Of a stretch of DNA of 64,000 bases, positions 34,109 through 42,653 are shown piece by piece. The position numbers and the translations under genes are program-made. This DNA is from Streptomyces sp. SN-593. GTDB lineage: Bacteria; Actinomycetota; Actinomycetes; Streptomycetales; Streptomycetaceae. Location of the stretch: positions 8,373,501 to 8,437,500 of the forward strand of contig NZ_AP018365.1 in the NCBI RefSeq assembly GCF_016756395.1. The letters run 5' to 3'. How positions within the stretch are numbered: the first letter of the stretch is position 1; the number at the start of each line of letters is the position of its first letter. Below the pieces are notes generated by a model. It was given only the letters and a program-made list of their open reading frames with translations. It searched no databases and was not told the origin of the DNA.

Positions 34109-34993
34109 TCACGGCGTCACGCCACCCGGCGGGCGGTCGGTGCTGCCGGGGGCCTGGTCGCGGAGGGCGCGGAGGAAGGTGAGGGATTCGGTCGGGGTGA
34201 GGGCGGTGTCGCGGAGGATGTCGTAGGCGAGGCGGAGGGGTTCGACGTCCTCGGGTTCTTCGACGAGGTGGCCGCCGAGGCTGCTTTGCGTGTAGGCGAC
34301 GGTGCGGCCGTCGGGGAAGTAGAGGAGTTCGACGGAGCCGAGGATGTGGTGGGGTCCGGTGCCGAACGGCACCACGTGCAGGGAGATGTCGGGGCGTTGG
34401 GCGGCCTCGATGAGGTGGTCGAGTTGCCCGGTCCAGGTGTGCCGGTCGCGTGCCGTGCGGCGGAGCACGGCTTCGTCGATCAGGGCGCGGTAGTGGACGG
34501 GGTCGGGGTCGGTGAGGCGTGCCTGCCGGGCCATCCGTGCGGCGACGCGTGCGGCGAGCGCGGTGGTGCCGGGGCGTGCGGTGCGCAGTTGTTCGGTGGC
34601 GTAGGCGCGGGTCTGGAGGAGTTCGGGTACGGCGCTGAGGGCGTACTCCTGGATGCCGACGGCTTCGGCCTCCAGGGGTGCCAGGCCCAGGAAGGGCCGG
34701 TCGCGTACCTCGCGTTTGGCCAGGTGCCAGAGTTTGACCAGGAGCATCCCGGTTCCGTAGACGCGGTCCAGGGCGCCGGCGGCCTCGACGGTGCCGAGGC
34801 GCGTTCCGCGTTCGAGGCGGTGTAGGTAGGACTGTTCGTACAGGCAGAGTTCCGCGAGTTGGACCAGGGTCATCCCGGACTGCCGGCGCCGGTAGGCGAG
34901 TTCGCTCGCGTACACCTCCCGTGCGGTCAGCCACTCCCAGTCGATGAGCTCTTTCCCGTTCCCGTTCCCGTCGTCTTCGCCGTCGCCGGTCAT
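34109..34993 (-). CDS. XRE-family regulator with DUF5753 domain
   Basis: This 294-residue DNA-binding protein has an HTH at about 28-85 (ELAYRRRQSGMTLVQLAELCLYEQSYLHRLERG) followed by the roughly 170-residue DUF5753 domain (AVPELLQTRAYATEQLR; YRALIDEAVLRR; ISLHVVPFGTGPH). These regulators are abundant in Streptomyces and usually sit beside a DUF397 protein. Here no DUF397 gene follows directly. GAGGAGAA lies before the ATG. Targets are unknown. Confidence 0.88.
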   Translation of the reverse strand: MTGDGEDDGNGNGKELIDWEWLTAREVYASELAYRRRQSGMTLVQLAELCLYEQSYLHRLERGTRLGTVEAAGALDRVYGTGMLLVKLWHLAKREVRDRPFLGLAPLEAEAVGIQEYALSAVPELLQTRAYATEQLRTARPGTTALAARVAARMARQARLTDPDPVHYRALIDEAVLRRTARDRHTWTGQLDHLIEAAQRPDISLHVVPFGTGPHHILGSVELLYFPDGRTVAYTQSSLGGHLVEEPEDVEPLRLAYDILRDTALTPTESLTFLRALRDQAPGSTDRPPGGVTP

Positions 34994-35380
34994 ACGGTTC
35001 TCCTCTCCGCGATGTGTTCTTCGTCATAGTGGCGGCGCGGTAGGCGCGAAATGACGCGTAATTGTGCGTAGTTTCCGCCGCACTCCCCGACCCGGAATCG
35101 ATGCGGAACCACTGAAGGGGTAACTCCGCTTGGTCTCAGGCGTGTTCGGACGTTCGGCAGCGTGCGCAGGAGCAGGGCGGAAAGGCGGAACTCCAGCGTG
35201 TCGGGACGTTTTTCGGAGCAACGTTGTGGCGTTTCCTGACGGTCACGCGCTTCCCGGACTCCGCGTCAATTCGGTACACCGCCAGAGTCATGGCCATAGC
35301 TCGCTCCATTCGGCAGTTGTTCCCCCACCGGCCGAGAGCAAGAATGTCCTGAAATCCCAGACGTCTTCAACGTGTACAAC
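34994..35380. other. Divergent promoter region of two XRE regulators, relatively AT-rich
   Basis: This 387-bp stretch is visibly less GC-rich than the rest of the window (for example 35040-35090 and 35270-35380). It contains the promoters of both XRE genes, but I cannot fix -35/-10 pairs with confidence. A TTG-initiated 84-codon frame (35130-35384) ends in a 4-bp overlap with the next ATG but has no recognisable domain, and I do not call it. Confidence 0.5.
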
Positions 35381-36232
35381 ATGAGTGAGGAGTTGAGACA
35401 ACCGTTGAACCGCAAGGAACTGGAGCCGGAGAGCTCGCCGGTCGCGGCGTTCGGTGAGCGTCTGCGCACGTTACGGGACGCCCGCGGATGGACCCAGGAT
35501 GAGCTGGGCGAACGCATGGGCTATTCGCCGACGCACATTTCGGCGGTGGAAACCGGTCGCCGACCCCCAACTCCCCGCTTCGCGACCCGCGCTGACAGGG
35601 TGTTGGGAACCGGGGACCAACTCACCCGCCAGGGCAGGGCCGCGCGGTCGGACGCCCTGCTGGAAGGCTTTCCGGAGTACGTCGCGCACGAGGCCAAGGC
35701 GGCGGAGATCAGACTGTACGAGATCGGCGTCATTCCGGGGTTGCTCCAGACCCCGGACTACGCGGCCGCACTCACAGCGGGAGCGGTCAAGCGAGGTGCG
35801 ATCACCCCCGAGCAGGGGGAGGAGCGGAACCTGCTCACCGCACAACGCCAGGCGTCCCTGACCCGGGAGCCGGTTCCGGTGGTTTTCGTGGTGCTGGACG
35901 AGAGCTGCCTCAGGCGACCGATCGGGAGCAGCGAGGTCATGGCCGAGCAGTTCGGACGGCTGTTGGAGTTCGCCGACCTGCCGAACACGGTCGTCCAGGT
36001 GGCACCGTTCAGCATGGGGACCCGTCGCCCGATCAGTCTGCCGGTCTACCTCCTGACCCAGCCCGACCGCTCGCTGATGTCGTACGCCGAGTCCGCTCAT
36101 CGCGGCCACTTGGAGCGGGAAAGTGCGTTCGTGCTCCCTGTGCTGACGGCCTACCATCAACTACAGGCCGAAGCGCTGTCGCAGGCGGCGTCGGTGGAGA
36201 TGATCAGCGAGCTGCGAAAGGGCACTCCGTGA
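35381..36232 (+). CDS. XRE-family regulator with DUF5753 domain
   Basis: This 283-residue protein has an HTH at about 23-75 (ERLRTLRDARGWTQDELGERMGYSPTHISAVETGRR) and a DUF5753 domain from about 95 on (YEIGVIPGLLQTPDYAAAL; VFVVLDESCLRRPIGSSEVM; VVQVAPFSMG). The ATG at 35381 and a GTG at 35372 are both possible; neither has a clear ribosome site. It overlaps the DUF397 gene by 4 bp, the classical arrangement. Such pairs are thought to act together in developmental or antibiotic control, some with an anti-sigma-like role. Confidence 0.88.
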   Translation: MSEELRQPLNRKELEPESSPVAAFGERLRTLRDARGWTQDELGERMGYSPTHISAVETGRRPPTPRFATRADRVLGTGDQLTRQGRAARSDALLEGFPEYVAHEAKAAEIRLYEIGVIPGLLQTPDYAAALTAGAVKRGAITPEQGEERNLLTAQRQASLTREPVPVVFVVLDESCLRRPIGSSEVMAEQFGRLLEFADLPNTVVQVAPFSMGTRRPISLPVYLLTQPDRSLMSYAESAHRGHLERESAFVLPVLTAYHQLQAEALSQAASVEMISELRKGTP

Positions 36233-36438
36233 CGACCGAAGCTCCGCGTTGGTTCAAGTCCTCTCACAGTGAGAACGGCGGCGCCTGCGTCGAGGTCGCC
36301 GCCAACCTCGTTGCCTCGCGCGGCGTCGTCCCCGTACGCGACTCGAAGGACCCGGGCGGCCCGGTGCTGGCCTTCCCGGCGGCGTCGTTCGCCTCGTTCG
36401 TCGCGGGCGTGAAGGCGGGGGAGTTCCCGCTCGGCTGA
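36229..36438 (+). CDS. DUF397 family protein
   Basis: This 69-residue protein opens WFKSSHSENGGACVEVA, the DUF397 hallmark, followed by VPVRDSKDPGGPVLAFPAASFASFVAGVK. It is translationally coupled to the preceding XRE/DUF5753 gene (GTG start inside the GTGA overlap). Relatives bind or modulate the partner XRE regulator. A strong hairpin follows at 36454. Confidence 0.9.
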   Translation: MTTEAPRWFKSSHSENGGACVEVAANLVASRGVVPVRDSKDPGGPVLAFPAASFASFVAGVKAGEFPLG

Positions 36439-36453
36439 TCCGTTCGGTGGCCA

Positions 36454-36499
36454 GCCCGGCCCTTCGTGTCCACCCGCGGGCGGACACGAAGGGCCGGGC
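36454..36499. terminator. Strong hairpin terminator after DUF397 gene
   Basis: GCCCGGCCCTTCGTGTCC pairs perfectly with GGACACGAAGGGCCGGGC over 18 bp across a 10-nt loop. It begins 16 bp after the DUF397 stop and closes the XRE-DUF397 operon. Confidence 0.85.
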
Positions 36500-36566
36500 C
36501 CGGTAAGCGAGTTCGCCCTGAGCGTGAACGATTGCCAGGAACCCCCGGGCGGGGGAGCGTTCGAGG

Positions 36567-37400
36567 GTGACCGTCTCCCTCGCGCACCTCAGTGACCCGC
36601 ACCTCACGACCGGACCCTCCGCCGGGCCGCCGGCAGAAGCGCTGGAACGCGCGCTCGGGCAGGTCCTCGCGCTCGACCCGCGGCCCGACTGCGTGGTGAT
36701 CACCGGAGACCTCGTGGACCGGGGCACCCCGGAGGAGTACCGGGCCCTGCGGGAGGCCCTCCGGGACTTCCCGCTGCCGCTGCACCTGGCCGTCGGCAAC
36801 CACGACGATCCGCAAGCGCTGCTGGCGGAGTTCGCCGGGACGGGCTTCGTGGGCGGGGGGACGCGGGCGCACTACGCGGTGGACCACCCCGCCTTCACCC
36901 TCGTCGTGCTGGACTCGAACGTGCGGCACGCACCGGGTGGGCACCTGGGTGCCGCCCAACTGGAGTGGCTGGACGGGGTCCTGGCCCGCAGGCCGGACAC
37001 GCCGGCGCTCGTGTGCCTGCACCACCCGCCGGTGACGGTCGGCGTGCCCTACCTCGACGGGATGGGCCTGGACGACGCCGAGGAGTTCGCCGCCGTCCTC
37101 GCCCGCCACGGCAACGTCGCCAGGGTCCTGGCCGGCCACCTGCACCGCCCCATCACCGCGGCCTTCGCTGGGAGCGTCGTGACCACCGCCACCAGTACCT
37201 ACGAGCAGAGCAGCCTTGACCAGCGCGGCGGCGTCCCCGACTTCCTCCCCGGCCCGGCCTCCTTCCTCCTCCACCTCTCGAACGGCGCCTCCTGCCCTCA
37301 CGGCGCCTCCTGCCCTCACGGCGCCCCCGGCCCTCACGGCGCCCCCGGCTCCACGTGGGTCACCCACGCCGTCCCCATCCCGCAGCCCCCGAAGCCCTGA
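36567..37400 (+). CDS. Calcineurin-like phosphoesterase (Icc/CpdA type)
   Basis: This 277-residue metallophosphoesterase has all class motifs in order: HLSDPHL (about 7-13), GDLVDRG, GNHDD, CLHHPPV and AGHLHRP. These bind two metals, and the protein resembles cAMP phosphodiesterases of the CpdA/Icc group. No signal peptide is present. The C-terminal 50 residues contain short GASCPH/GAPGPH repeats. The GTG start sits right after GAGG, which is closer than usual. A cyclic-nucleotide substrate is inferred from family only. Confidence 0.88.
   Translation: MTVSLAHLSDPHLTTGPSAGPPAEALERALGQVLALDPRPDCVVITGDLVDRGTPEEYRALREALRDFPLPLHLAVGNHDDPQALLAEFAGTGFVGGGTRAHYAVDHPAFTLVVLDSNVRHAPGGHLGAAQLEWLDGVLARRPDTPALVCLHHPPVTVGVPYLDGMGLDDAEEFAAVLARHGNVARVLAGHLHRPITAAFAGSVVTTATSTYEQSSLDQRGGVPDFLPGPASFLLHLSNGASCPHGASCPHGAPGPHGAPGSTWVTHAVPIPQPPKP
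37284..37340. repeat. 18-bp tandem repeat inside the phosphoesterase gene
   Basis: A unit around GGCGCCTCCTGCCCTCAC is repeated about three and a half times with slight change, encoding GASCPH-GASCPH-GAPGPH-GAPGS. It lies in the C-terminal tail, beyond the catalytic domain. Confidence 0.8.
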
Positions 37401-37559
37401 CCCCCGGAGCTGACCCGTTCGCCCTGGTTGCCGAGGAGGATGAGGACTCCGTGGCCCTGGAGTGAACCTGGGGCGTGGAACCCCGTGCGGCGCCCCACCA
37501 CCGCCGGCCGCCGCGGGGGTGCCGGGGGCACGCGCGTCGCCGTACTCTGCAATCCGGTA

Positions 37560-37575
37560 CGGAGAGCGCTCTCCG
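37560..37575. promoter_or_regulatory. 16-bp LacI-type palindrome before discoidin-domain gene
   Basis: CGGAGAGCGCTCTCCG is a perfect palindrome centred on the GCGC core of LacI-family operators and resembles the CebR box (TGGGAGCGCTCCCA). It lies 45 bp upstream of the ATG at 37620, in the right place to block transcription. Confidence 0.7.
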
Positions 37576-37619
37576 AACCGCGCGTGTCCGCCCGTCCGCC
37601 CCCCACTCAGGAGCCCCGC

Positions 37620-39221
37620 ATGGCGCACTTCCGCCCGGACCGTACGGCCCCCGATCGCCCGAGGTCCTTCCCGGCCAGAGCCACCGCGCTTCTGGTCACC
37701 CTCCTGGCGCTGCTCGGGACGTACCTCGCCGCCACCCCCGCACCGGCCCAGGCCGCCGACGGTGTCGTCTCCCAGAACAAGCCCGTCACCGTGTCCTCGA
37801 CCGAGTCCTCCGCGTTCCCCGCGTCGGCCGCGGTGGACGGGAACTCCGGCACCCGCTGGTCCAGCGCGTTCACCGCCACCGCGTGGCTCCAGGTCGACCT
37901 GGGGGCCACGACGGCGCTCGACGGCGTCGACATCAGTTGGGAGAGCGCCTACGCGAAGGCGTTCTCGATCCGACTCTCGACCGACGGCACCACCTTCACG
38001 ACCGCCTACACCACCACGACCGGCACCGGCGGCCAGCAGAACCTGCCGGTCTCCGGCTCCGCACGGTACGTCCGGATCGACCTGGCCCAGCGCGCGCTGC
38101 CCGCCTACGGCTACTCCGTATGGGAGTTCCAGGTCCTCGGCGTCCCCGCCGCACCCGACCGGACGATCGCCGCGGTGAGCCTGGTGAACGACGCGTCCGG
38201 AAAGCCGGTGCTCGGCCTCAGCCCCCTCGTGGACGGCTCCGTGGTGGACCTCACCCGGCTGTCGAACACCCGCCTGAGCATTCAGGCGACCCTCGCGCAG
38301 GGGGCGACCGCGGGCAGCGTGGTCTTCCAACTCACCGGTGCCAAGGGCACGTCCGCCTCCCGCACCGAGAACACGGCGCCCTACTTCCTGTGCAACGACT
38401 ACGTCGACTGCCCCCTGCTCGCCACACCGGACACCTACACGCTGACGGTGCAGGCGTACGCCGGAGCCGACGCCTCCGGCGGCACCCGCGGCGCACCGCT
38501 GACGGTCCACTTCAGTGTGTCGGCGACAGCGGTGGCGCCGAAGCCGCTCGACGTGCTGTACATCGGCAACAGCCTCATCGGCACCGCCACGTCGGCGAGC
38601 GGTGAGGACACCCCCGCCCTCGTCCAGCACCTGGCGACCGCGGCCGGCCGTACCGTCCGCACCACCGAGGTCATCCACTTCGGGAACACCCTGCAACAGA
38701 CCTATGACGCGGGCGAGGTGACCGCCGCGCTCAGCGGTGCCACCACGTACGACTACATCGTGCTCCAGGAGTACAGCACCCTCGTGGCCACCAACCCGGC
38801 CGCTGCCACGAGCGCGTTGATGAACACCTACGCGCCGGCGTTCGCCCGGGCCCTCAAACCCGGCGGCAAGGTGGTGCTGTTCAAGGACTGGGCCCTGGTC
38901 GACCCCTCGCCGTTCCCGACCCGCGCGGCCGACGTGGCCGCCATCGACACCAACTACGCGGCCCTGTCGGGCGGGTTGCCGACGGCCAACCTGGTCGCGC
39001 CCGTCAGCGACACGTTCGAGACGCTGATCGCGTCCAAGGGCACCTCCTACCTGATCGTCTCCGACGGCAAGCACCCCGACGACACCGCGATCTACCTCGA
39101 CGCGGCGACCCTCTACGGCATCCTCTTCCACGAGTCGCCGAGGACCCTCGCCGACCTGTACCTCCCCGCGGCCACCGCCGCCTCGATGCGCGACGTGGCG
39201 GCCACGGCCATCGGCTACTGA
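37620..39221 (+). CDS. Secreted F5/8 type C (discoidin) domain protein with hydrolase-like C-terminus
   Basis: This 533-residue exported protein has AGGAG before the ATG. The signal peptide is at 1-45 (ends PAQAAD). The discoidin/CBM32-like domain is at about 48-180 (VSSTESSAFPASAAVDGNSGTRWSS; YVRIDLAQRALPAYGYSVWEFQVLG). An Ig-like linker follows at about 185-305, then a C-terminal domain at about 310-533 starting LDVLYIGNSLIG and ending in SDGKHPDD, an SGNH/GDSL-hydrolase-like pattern with GNS and a late His-Asp. It may be an esterase acting on polysaccharides bound by the discoidin domain. The LacI-type palindrome upstream supports sugar control. Confidence 0.8.
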   Translation: MAHFRPDRTAPDRPRSFPARATALLVTLLALLGTYLAATPAPAQAADGVVSQNKPVTVSSTESSAFPASAAVDGNSGTRWSSAFTATAWLQVDLGATTALDGVDISWESAYAKAFSIRLSTDGTTFTTAYTTTTGTGGQQNLPVSGSARYVRIDLAQRALPAYGYSVWEFQVLGVPAAPDRTIAAVSLVNDASGKPVLGLSPLVDGSVVDLTRLSNTRLSIQATLAQGATAGSVVFQLTGAKGTSASRTENTAPYFLCNDYVDCPLLATPDTYTLTVQAYAGADASGGTRGAPLTVHFSVSATAVAPKPLDVLYIGNSLIGTATSASGEDTPALVQHLATAAGRTVRTTEVIHFGNTLQQTYDAGEVTAALSGATTYDYIVLQEYSTLVATNPAAATSALMNTYAPAFARALKPGGKVVLFKDWALVDPSPFPTRAADVAAIDTNYAALSGGLPTANLVAPVSDTFETLIASKGTSYLIVSDGKHPDDTAIYLDAATLYGILFHESPRTLADLYLPAATAASMRDVAATAIGY

Positions 39222-39231
39222 CGTGCGGGAA

Positions 39232-39276
39232 CCCGCGGCCGTCGGCGCGTCCATGAGGGGCGGCGACGGCCGCGGG
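39232..39276. terminator. Hairpin terminator, convergent discoidin protein / GH5
   Basis: CCCGCGGCCGTCG and CGACGGCCGCGGG pair perfectly over 13 bp with a 19-nt loop, between two convergent stops. Confidence 0.75.
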
Positions 39277-39326
39277 CTCCACCGGTCCGGGGCCGCTGGG
39301 CGGCACCCTTGTCGCGGGACGGACCG

Positions 39327-41042
39327 TCAGGAAGCGGTGCAGGCCAGCGCGGGCACGGTGAAGGCGCCGGAAGCGGTGCCCTGGACGCCGAAGGTGGTGG
39401 AGCCGGCGGCGGCGACGGCCCCGTTGTAGGAGAGGTTCCTCGCGGTGACGGTGCCGCCGGCCTGACTGACGTCGGCGCTCCAGGCGCTGGTCTCCTGCTG
39501 GTTGCCGGGCCACGTCCACGTCACGGTCCAGCCGCTCACGGCGGCGGCGCCGGCGGTCACCGTGACGGTGGCCGTGAACCCGCTGTCCCACTGGTTGTCC
39601 ACGTGGAGGGCCGCGGTGCAGCCGCCGCCGCCCGTCCCTCCCGTGCTGCCGCTGGTGCTGCCGGCCGAGGTGCCGCTCGACGTCCCGGCCGACGTACCGG
39701 CAGACGTCCCGGATGAGGTGCCCGAGGACGTACCGCTCGACGCCCCGGAGGACGTCCCCGAGGATGTCCCGGCCGACGTGCCGCCGGTGGTGCCGGTGCC
39801 GCCGAAGCCCGGAGCCTTGATGCTCGCCAGGTAGCCGTCCTTGACGGTGTCGACGGTCTGCCAGTCGTCCTTGAGGATGCCGCCGGTGTCACCGGAGTCC
39901 GGGTTCCACGACCAGAACGTCCAGTTGAAGCTGTTTCCGCCGTTCCCCGCGGTCGGCAGCATGTAGGCGACCAGGGCCTTCAGCCACTGCTGGTCGACGG
40001 TCGACTGGAGCGTGGTGCCGAACTCGCCCACCCACACCGGGGCGATGTTCTGCTTGAAGACGTAGCCCCAGTACTTGTCCCAGATCCCGGGCATGTTCGC
40101 GGGGAAGCTCGGGTCGGTGAACCAGCTCTGCTGGGCGACGCTGGTGGCGTAGTCGTGGGCGGAGTACACGACGCGGTCGGCCACGTTCAACTGCACGGGG
40201 TACTGGCCGACGCCCATCAGGTTGCCGCCCCACCAGCCGGAGGTGCCGTTGTAGGTCTGGATGCCCTCCACGAAGATCAGCAGGGCGGGGTTGACCCCCA
40301 GGACCGCGTTCCCGGCGCGCTCGGCGGCCAGCCGCCAGTCGATCGTGGTGTCGCCGCAGCCCCAGCAGGCCGGGTCGTGCGGCTCGTTGTGCAGGTCGAT
40401 GCCGACCACGGCCGGGTTGCCCTGGTAGCGGGCGGCCAGCGCCTTGAGGTCCGTGATCCAGGTGCTCTCCGGGACCGACGCGGTGTACCAGAGCGCGGAC
40501 TGCCCGCTCGCGTCCGGCCGGTGCCGGTCCAGGATGACCCGCAGCCCGATCGACCCCGCGTAGTCGACGATCTTGTCCATCACCTGGAGGGACGTCAGCC
40601 CCTGGAGGTCCTGGTTCATGTTGTAGAAGTTGATGCTGTCGGGCATCGTGCCCGGCTTGAAGATGTCGTCGCTGTACGGCAGCCGGATCGTGTTGTAGCC
40701 GAGCGACTTCATCTGGTCGATCATGCTCTTGTAGTCGCGTGACCAGAGGCCGTGCGCCACGTGGTTGTCGGTCTCGAAGCCGAACCAGTTGACGCCGGCG
40801 ATCCGGACCGGCTGGTTGTTCTCGTCGAGGATCTGCCGGCCGCTGGTGTGCCAGTAGCCCGTGCTCGTGGCGGCGGGGGATGCGGCTGCCGTGGCGGCGG
40901 TGGAGGTGGCGGCGGCCGTGGCGGTCGCCTGCCCGAGGAGGGCGGCGAGCACCATCAGGGTCGCGGTGACGGCGGCCGCCGACGCCGCCAGCCAGCGGGC
41001 CCGTCGGCGGGCGGTGGGGGGTGGGCTGGATGTGGTGACCAC
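39327..41042 (-). CDS. Secreted GH5 endoglucanase with C-terminal CBM2
   Basis: This 571-residue cellulase starts at a GTG with GAGAGGAA upstream. The signal peptide is at 1-45. The GH5 barrel is at about 60-405: GVNWFGFETDN, TIRLPYSDDIF, DLHNEPHDP with acid/base Glu220, and VWVGEFGT with nucleophile Glu340. A Gly/Thr/Ser linker with repeated GTSSG/GTSAG units follows at about 410-465, then a CBM2 cellulose-binding domain to the end (CTAALHVDNQWDSGFTATVTVTAG; aromatic WTVTWTWPGNQ). It hydrolyses internal beta-1,4-glucan bonds. The 26-bp CebR-type palindrome 61 bp upstream indicates cellobiose induction. Confidence 0.93.
   Translation of the reverse strand: MVTTSSPPPTARRRARWLAASAAAVTATLMVLAALLGQATATAAATSTAATAAASPAATSTGYWHTSGRQILDENNQPVRIAGVNWFGFETDNHVAHGLWSRDYKSMIDQMKSLGYNTIRLPYSDDIFKPGTMPDSINFYNMNQDLQGLTSLQVMDKIVDYAGSIGLRVILDRHRPDASGQSALWYTASVPESTWITDLKALAARYQGNPAVVGIDLHNEPHDPACWGCGDTTIDWRLAAERAGNAVLGVNPALLIFVEGIQTYNGTSGWWGGNLMGVGQYPVQLNVADRVVYSAHDYATSVAQQSWFTDPSFPANMPGIWDKYWGYVFKQNIAPVWVGEFGTTLQSTVDQQWLKALVAYMLPTAGNGGNSFNWTFWSWNPDSGDTGGILKDDWQTVDTVKDGYLASIKAPGFGGTGTTGGTSAGTSSGTSSGASSGTSSGTSSGTSAGTSAGTSSGTSAGSTSGSTGGTGGGGCTAALHVDNQWDSGFTATVTVTAGAAAVSGWTVTWTWPGNQQETSAWSADVSQAGGTVTARNLSYNGAVAAAGSTTFGVQGTASGAFTVPALACTAS
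39647..39790. repeat. Repetitive linker-coding region of the GH5 gene
   Basis: Short repeats of GACGTCCCGG/GACGTACCGG type encode the GTSSG/GTSAG linker between catalytic and cellulose-binding domains. Confidence 0.8.
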
Positions 41043-41102
41043 GGTGCGATTCCTCTCGGTGGGGGGACGGAACGCTTGAGGTCGTGGGGGAACGCGGACG
41101 CA

Positions 41103-41128
41103 TGGATATGGGAGCGCTCCCATATCCA
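41103..41128. promoter_or_regulatory. 26-bp perfect palindrome containing a CebR box
   Basis: The arms TGGATATGGGAGC and GCTCCCATATCCA are exact reverse complements. The core TGGGAGCGCTCCCA (41109-41122) is the established CebR operator of Streptomyces cellulase and cello-oligosaccharide genes. It lies 61 bp before the GH5 start. CebR itself is not in the window. The extra ATAT flanks lengthen the palindrome beyond the usual 14 bp. Confidence 0.88.
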
Positions 41129-41260
41129 CGGTGCATGAAAGCGACGCCGCGAGCGCGTCGTCAAGGGGGCGGACAGGACTCGGTACGAACGCGGGGCGGC
41201 CGGTGCTCCGCCGTGAGGGTCCGGGTGGCCGCCGGGAAGCCGTTACGCGGGCGGGGGCGG

Positions 41261-41803
41261 TTACGCGGGCGGAGGCTGGGGCCATTCGTCGGCGAGCAGG
41301 CCGAGGACGACCTCGTCCAGGATCTCGCCGAGCACGTACGCGTTCGCGCGCAGCACTCCCTCGCGGACGAAGCCGTTGCGCTCCGCCGCCCGCAGCATCG
41401 CGGTGTTGTCCGCCAGGGTCTCCAACTGGAGCCGCCGCAGGCCGCGTACGACGAAGCCGTAGTGGCAGAGCAGCGCCACCGCGTCGGTGCCGAACCCCTT
41501 GCCGCGCGCGGCCGGGCGCAGGCCGATCCCGAGGTGCGCGCAGCGGTTGTGGCGGTCGATGCCCCACACGGAGGCGGTGCCGAGCAGCGAGTCGTCCGTC
41601 AGGTCCACCACCGCGAACGGGACGATGGAGTCGTCCTTGCCCTCCGCCTCCAGGCGCGGGTCCTTCGCGCCGACCGGGATCGGCCGCCAGGGGTTGGTGC
41701 TCGACCGCGACGAGTGGACCACGTCGTTGTACATCTCGTCCCGCAGGACCGGGTAGTCGTCCTCGTGGCGGGCCCGCAGCCCGACCTTGCCGCCTCGTAG
41801 CAT
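41261..41803 (-). CDS. GNAT-family N-acetyltransferase (RimJ/RimL-like)
   Basis: This 180-residue acetyltransferase starts MLRGGKVGLRARHEDDYPVL. The acetyl-CoA loop LGIGLRPAARGKGFGTDAV (about 92-110, RGKGFG) and LETLADNTAMLRAAERNGF are clear. GGAAG precedes the ATG. The substrate is unknown. It lies downstream of and 52 bp from the TetR-type gene on the same strand and could be the last gene of that operon. Confidence 0.87.
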   Translation of the reverse strand: MLRGGKVGLRARHEDDYPVLRDEMYNDVVHSSRSSTNPWRPIPVGAKDPRLEAEGKDDSIVPFAVVDLTDDSLLGTASVWGIDRHNRCAHLGIGLRPAARGKGFGTDAVALLCHYGFVVRGLRRLQLETLADNTAMLRAAERNGFVREGVLRANAYVLGEILDEVVLGLLADEWPQPPPA

Positions 41804-41855
41804 GCGAGCTTCCTATCCGGTGGGGGCGAACTGCGGCAAACCCTTTTCGTCCCCC

Positions 41856-42653
41856 TCAGCGGGCCAGGCCGGCGCAGGTCAGCCAGATGTGCTCGCAGGT
41901 CGCGGACGCCTCCTGGAGCGCGTCGGAGGAGCGCCCCGCGCCGTCCCCCACGCCGTCCCCCGAGCCGTCGTCCCGGGCGGCGTCCTGCGAGGCGTGGTAG
42001 AAGCTCCGCTCGATCATCCAGCACAGCGCGCGCCCCATCGCCGCGGCCCCGTCCGGTCCCGCGCCGGACCGTACCCCGGCCCGTTCCAGCACGGAGGTGA
42101 TCGCCGCGATGAACAGGTCCGCCGTACGGTCCCACAGCGCGCCGATCTCCGGGACGGTCAGCGACAGGTCGATCGCGGTGCGCATGACCAGGCCGTGGTC
42201 GGTCCACAGTTCCACCGTGCGCCGCAGGGCCGCCGCCACGGCCTGGCGCGGGTCCTCGGTGCGGGCCGTGCTCCTGGACCGCTCCCACAGGTGCTCGACG
42301 GTGCGGGCCACCAGAGCCGTGACCACCTCCTGCTTCGAGCCGAAGTAGAAGTACAGGGCGCCCCGGGTGATGCCCGCGCCCTGGGCGATGTCGCCGACGG
42401 TCACCGCGTCGTAGCCCTTGGCCGCCAGCAGGGCCTCGCAGGTGTCGAGGATCGCCCGCTCCCGCAGGTCGCCCTTGCGCTCGCCCGCACGCCGGCCGCG
42501 TGCGGGCCCGGACACGGCGCGGGGGTCGGCTCCGGACGGGGGCGCCGGTTCGGGTTGGGACGCGGACGCGGGTGCGGACGTGGGCGAGGGCTCGGGTGCG
42601 GACACGGGAGCGGGCTCGGCCGCCGTCCTCCGGTCGGACTCCCGCCCGGGCAT
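41856..42653 (-). CDS. TetR-family transcriptional regulator
   Basis: This 265-residue repressor has an unusual Pro/Ala/Ser-rich 55-residue N-terminal extension before the HTH (ILDTCEALLAAKGYDAVTVGDIAQGAGITRGALYFYFGSKQEVVTALV, about 68-115). The C-terminal ligand domain contains a low-complexity GDGVGDGAG stretch near the end. Its ATG overlaps the stop of the SDR gene by one base (TGATG), so the two are translationally coupled. It probably controls the SDR operon, and the inverted repeat at 43518-43549 is a candidate site. Confidence 0.88.
   Translation of the reverse strand: MPGRESDRRTAAEPAPVSAPEPSPTSAPASASQPEPAPPSGADPRAVSGPARGRRAGERKGDLRERAILDTCEALLAAKGYDAVTVGDIAQGAGITRGALYFYFGSKQEVVTALVARTVEHLWERSRSTARTEDPRQAVAAALRRTVELWTDHGLVMRTAIDLSLTVPEIGALWDRTADLFIAAITSVLERAGVRSGAGPDGAAAMGRALCWMIERSFYHASQDAARDDGSGDGVGDGAGRSSDALQEASATCEHIWLTCAGLAR

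Noticed and set aside
35130..35384. 84-codon TTG-initiated frame ending in a 4-bp overlap with the second XRE gene
   Set aside because: The overlap is suggestive of coupling, but the translation has no domain or codon bias, and the region must hold two promoters.
36264..39254. 996-codon minus-strand frame opposite the phosphoesterase and discoidin-domain genes
   Set aside because: Third-position GC bias creates it; its translation is Gly/Arg/Val-rich without domains, and the plus-strand genes carry catalytic motifs.
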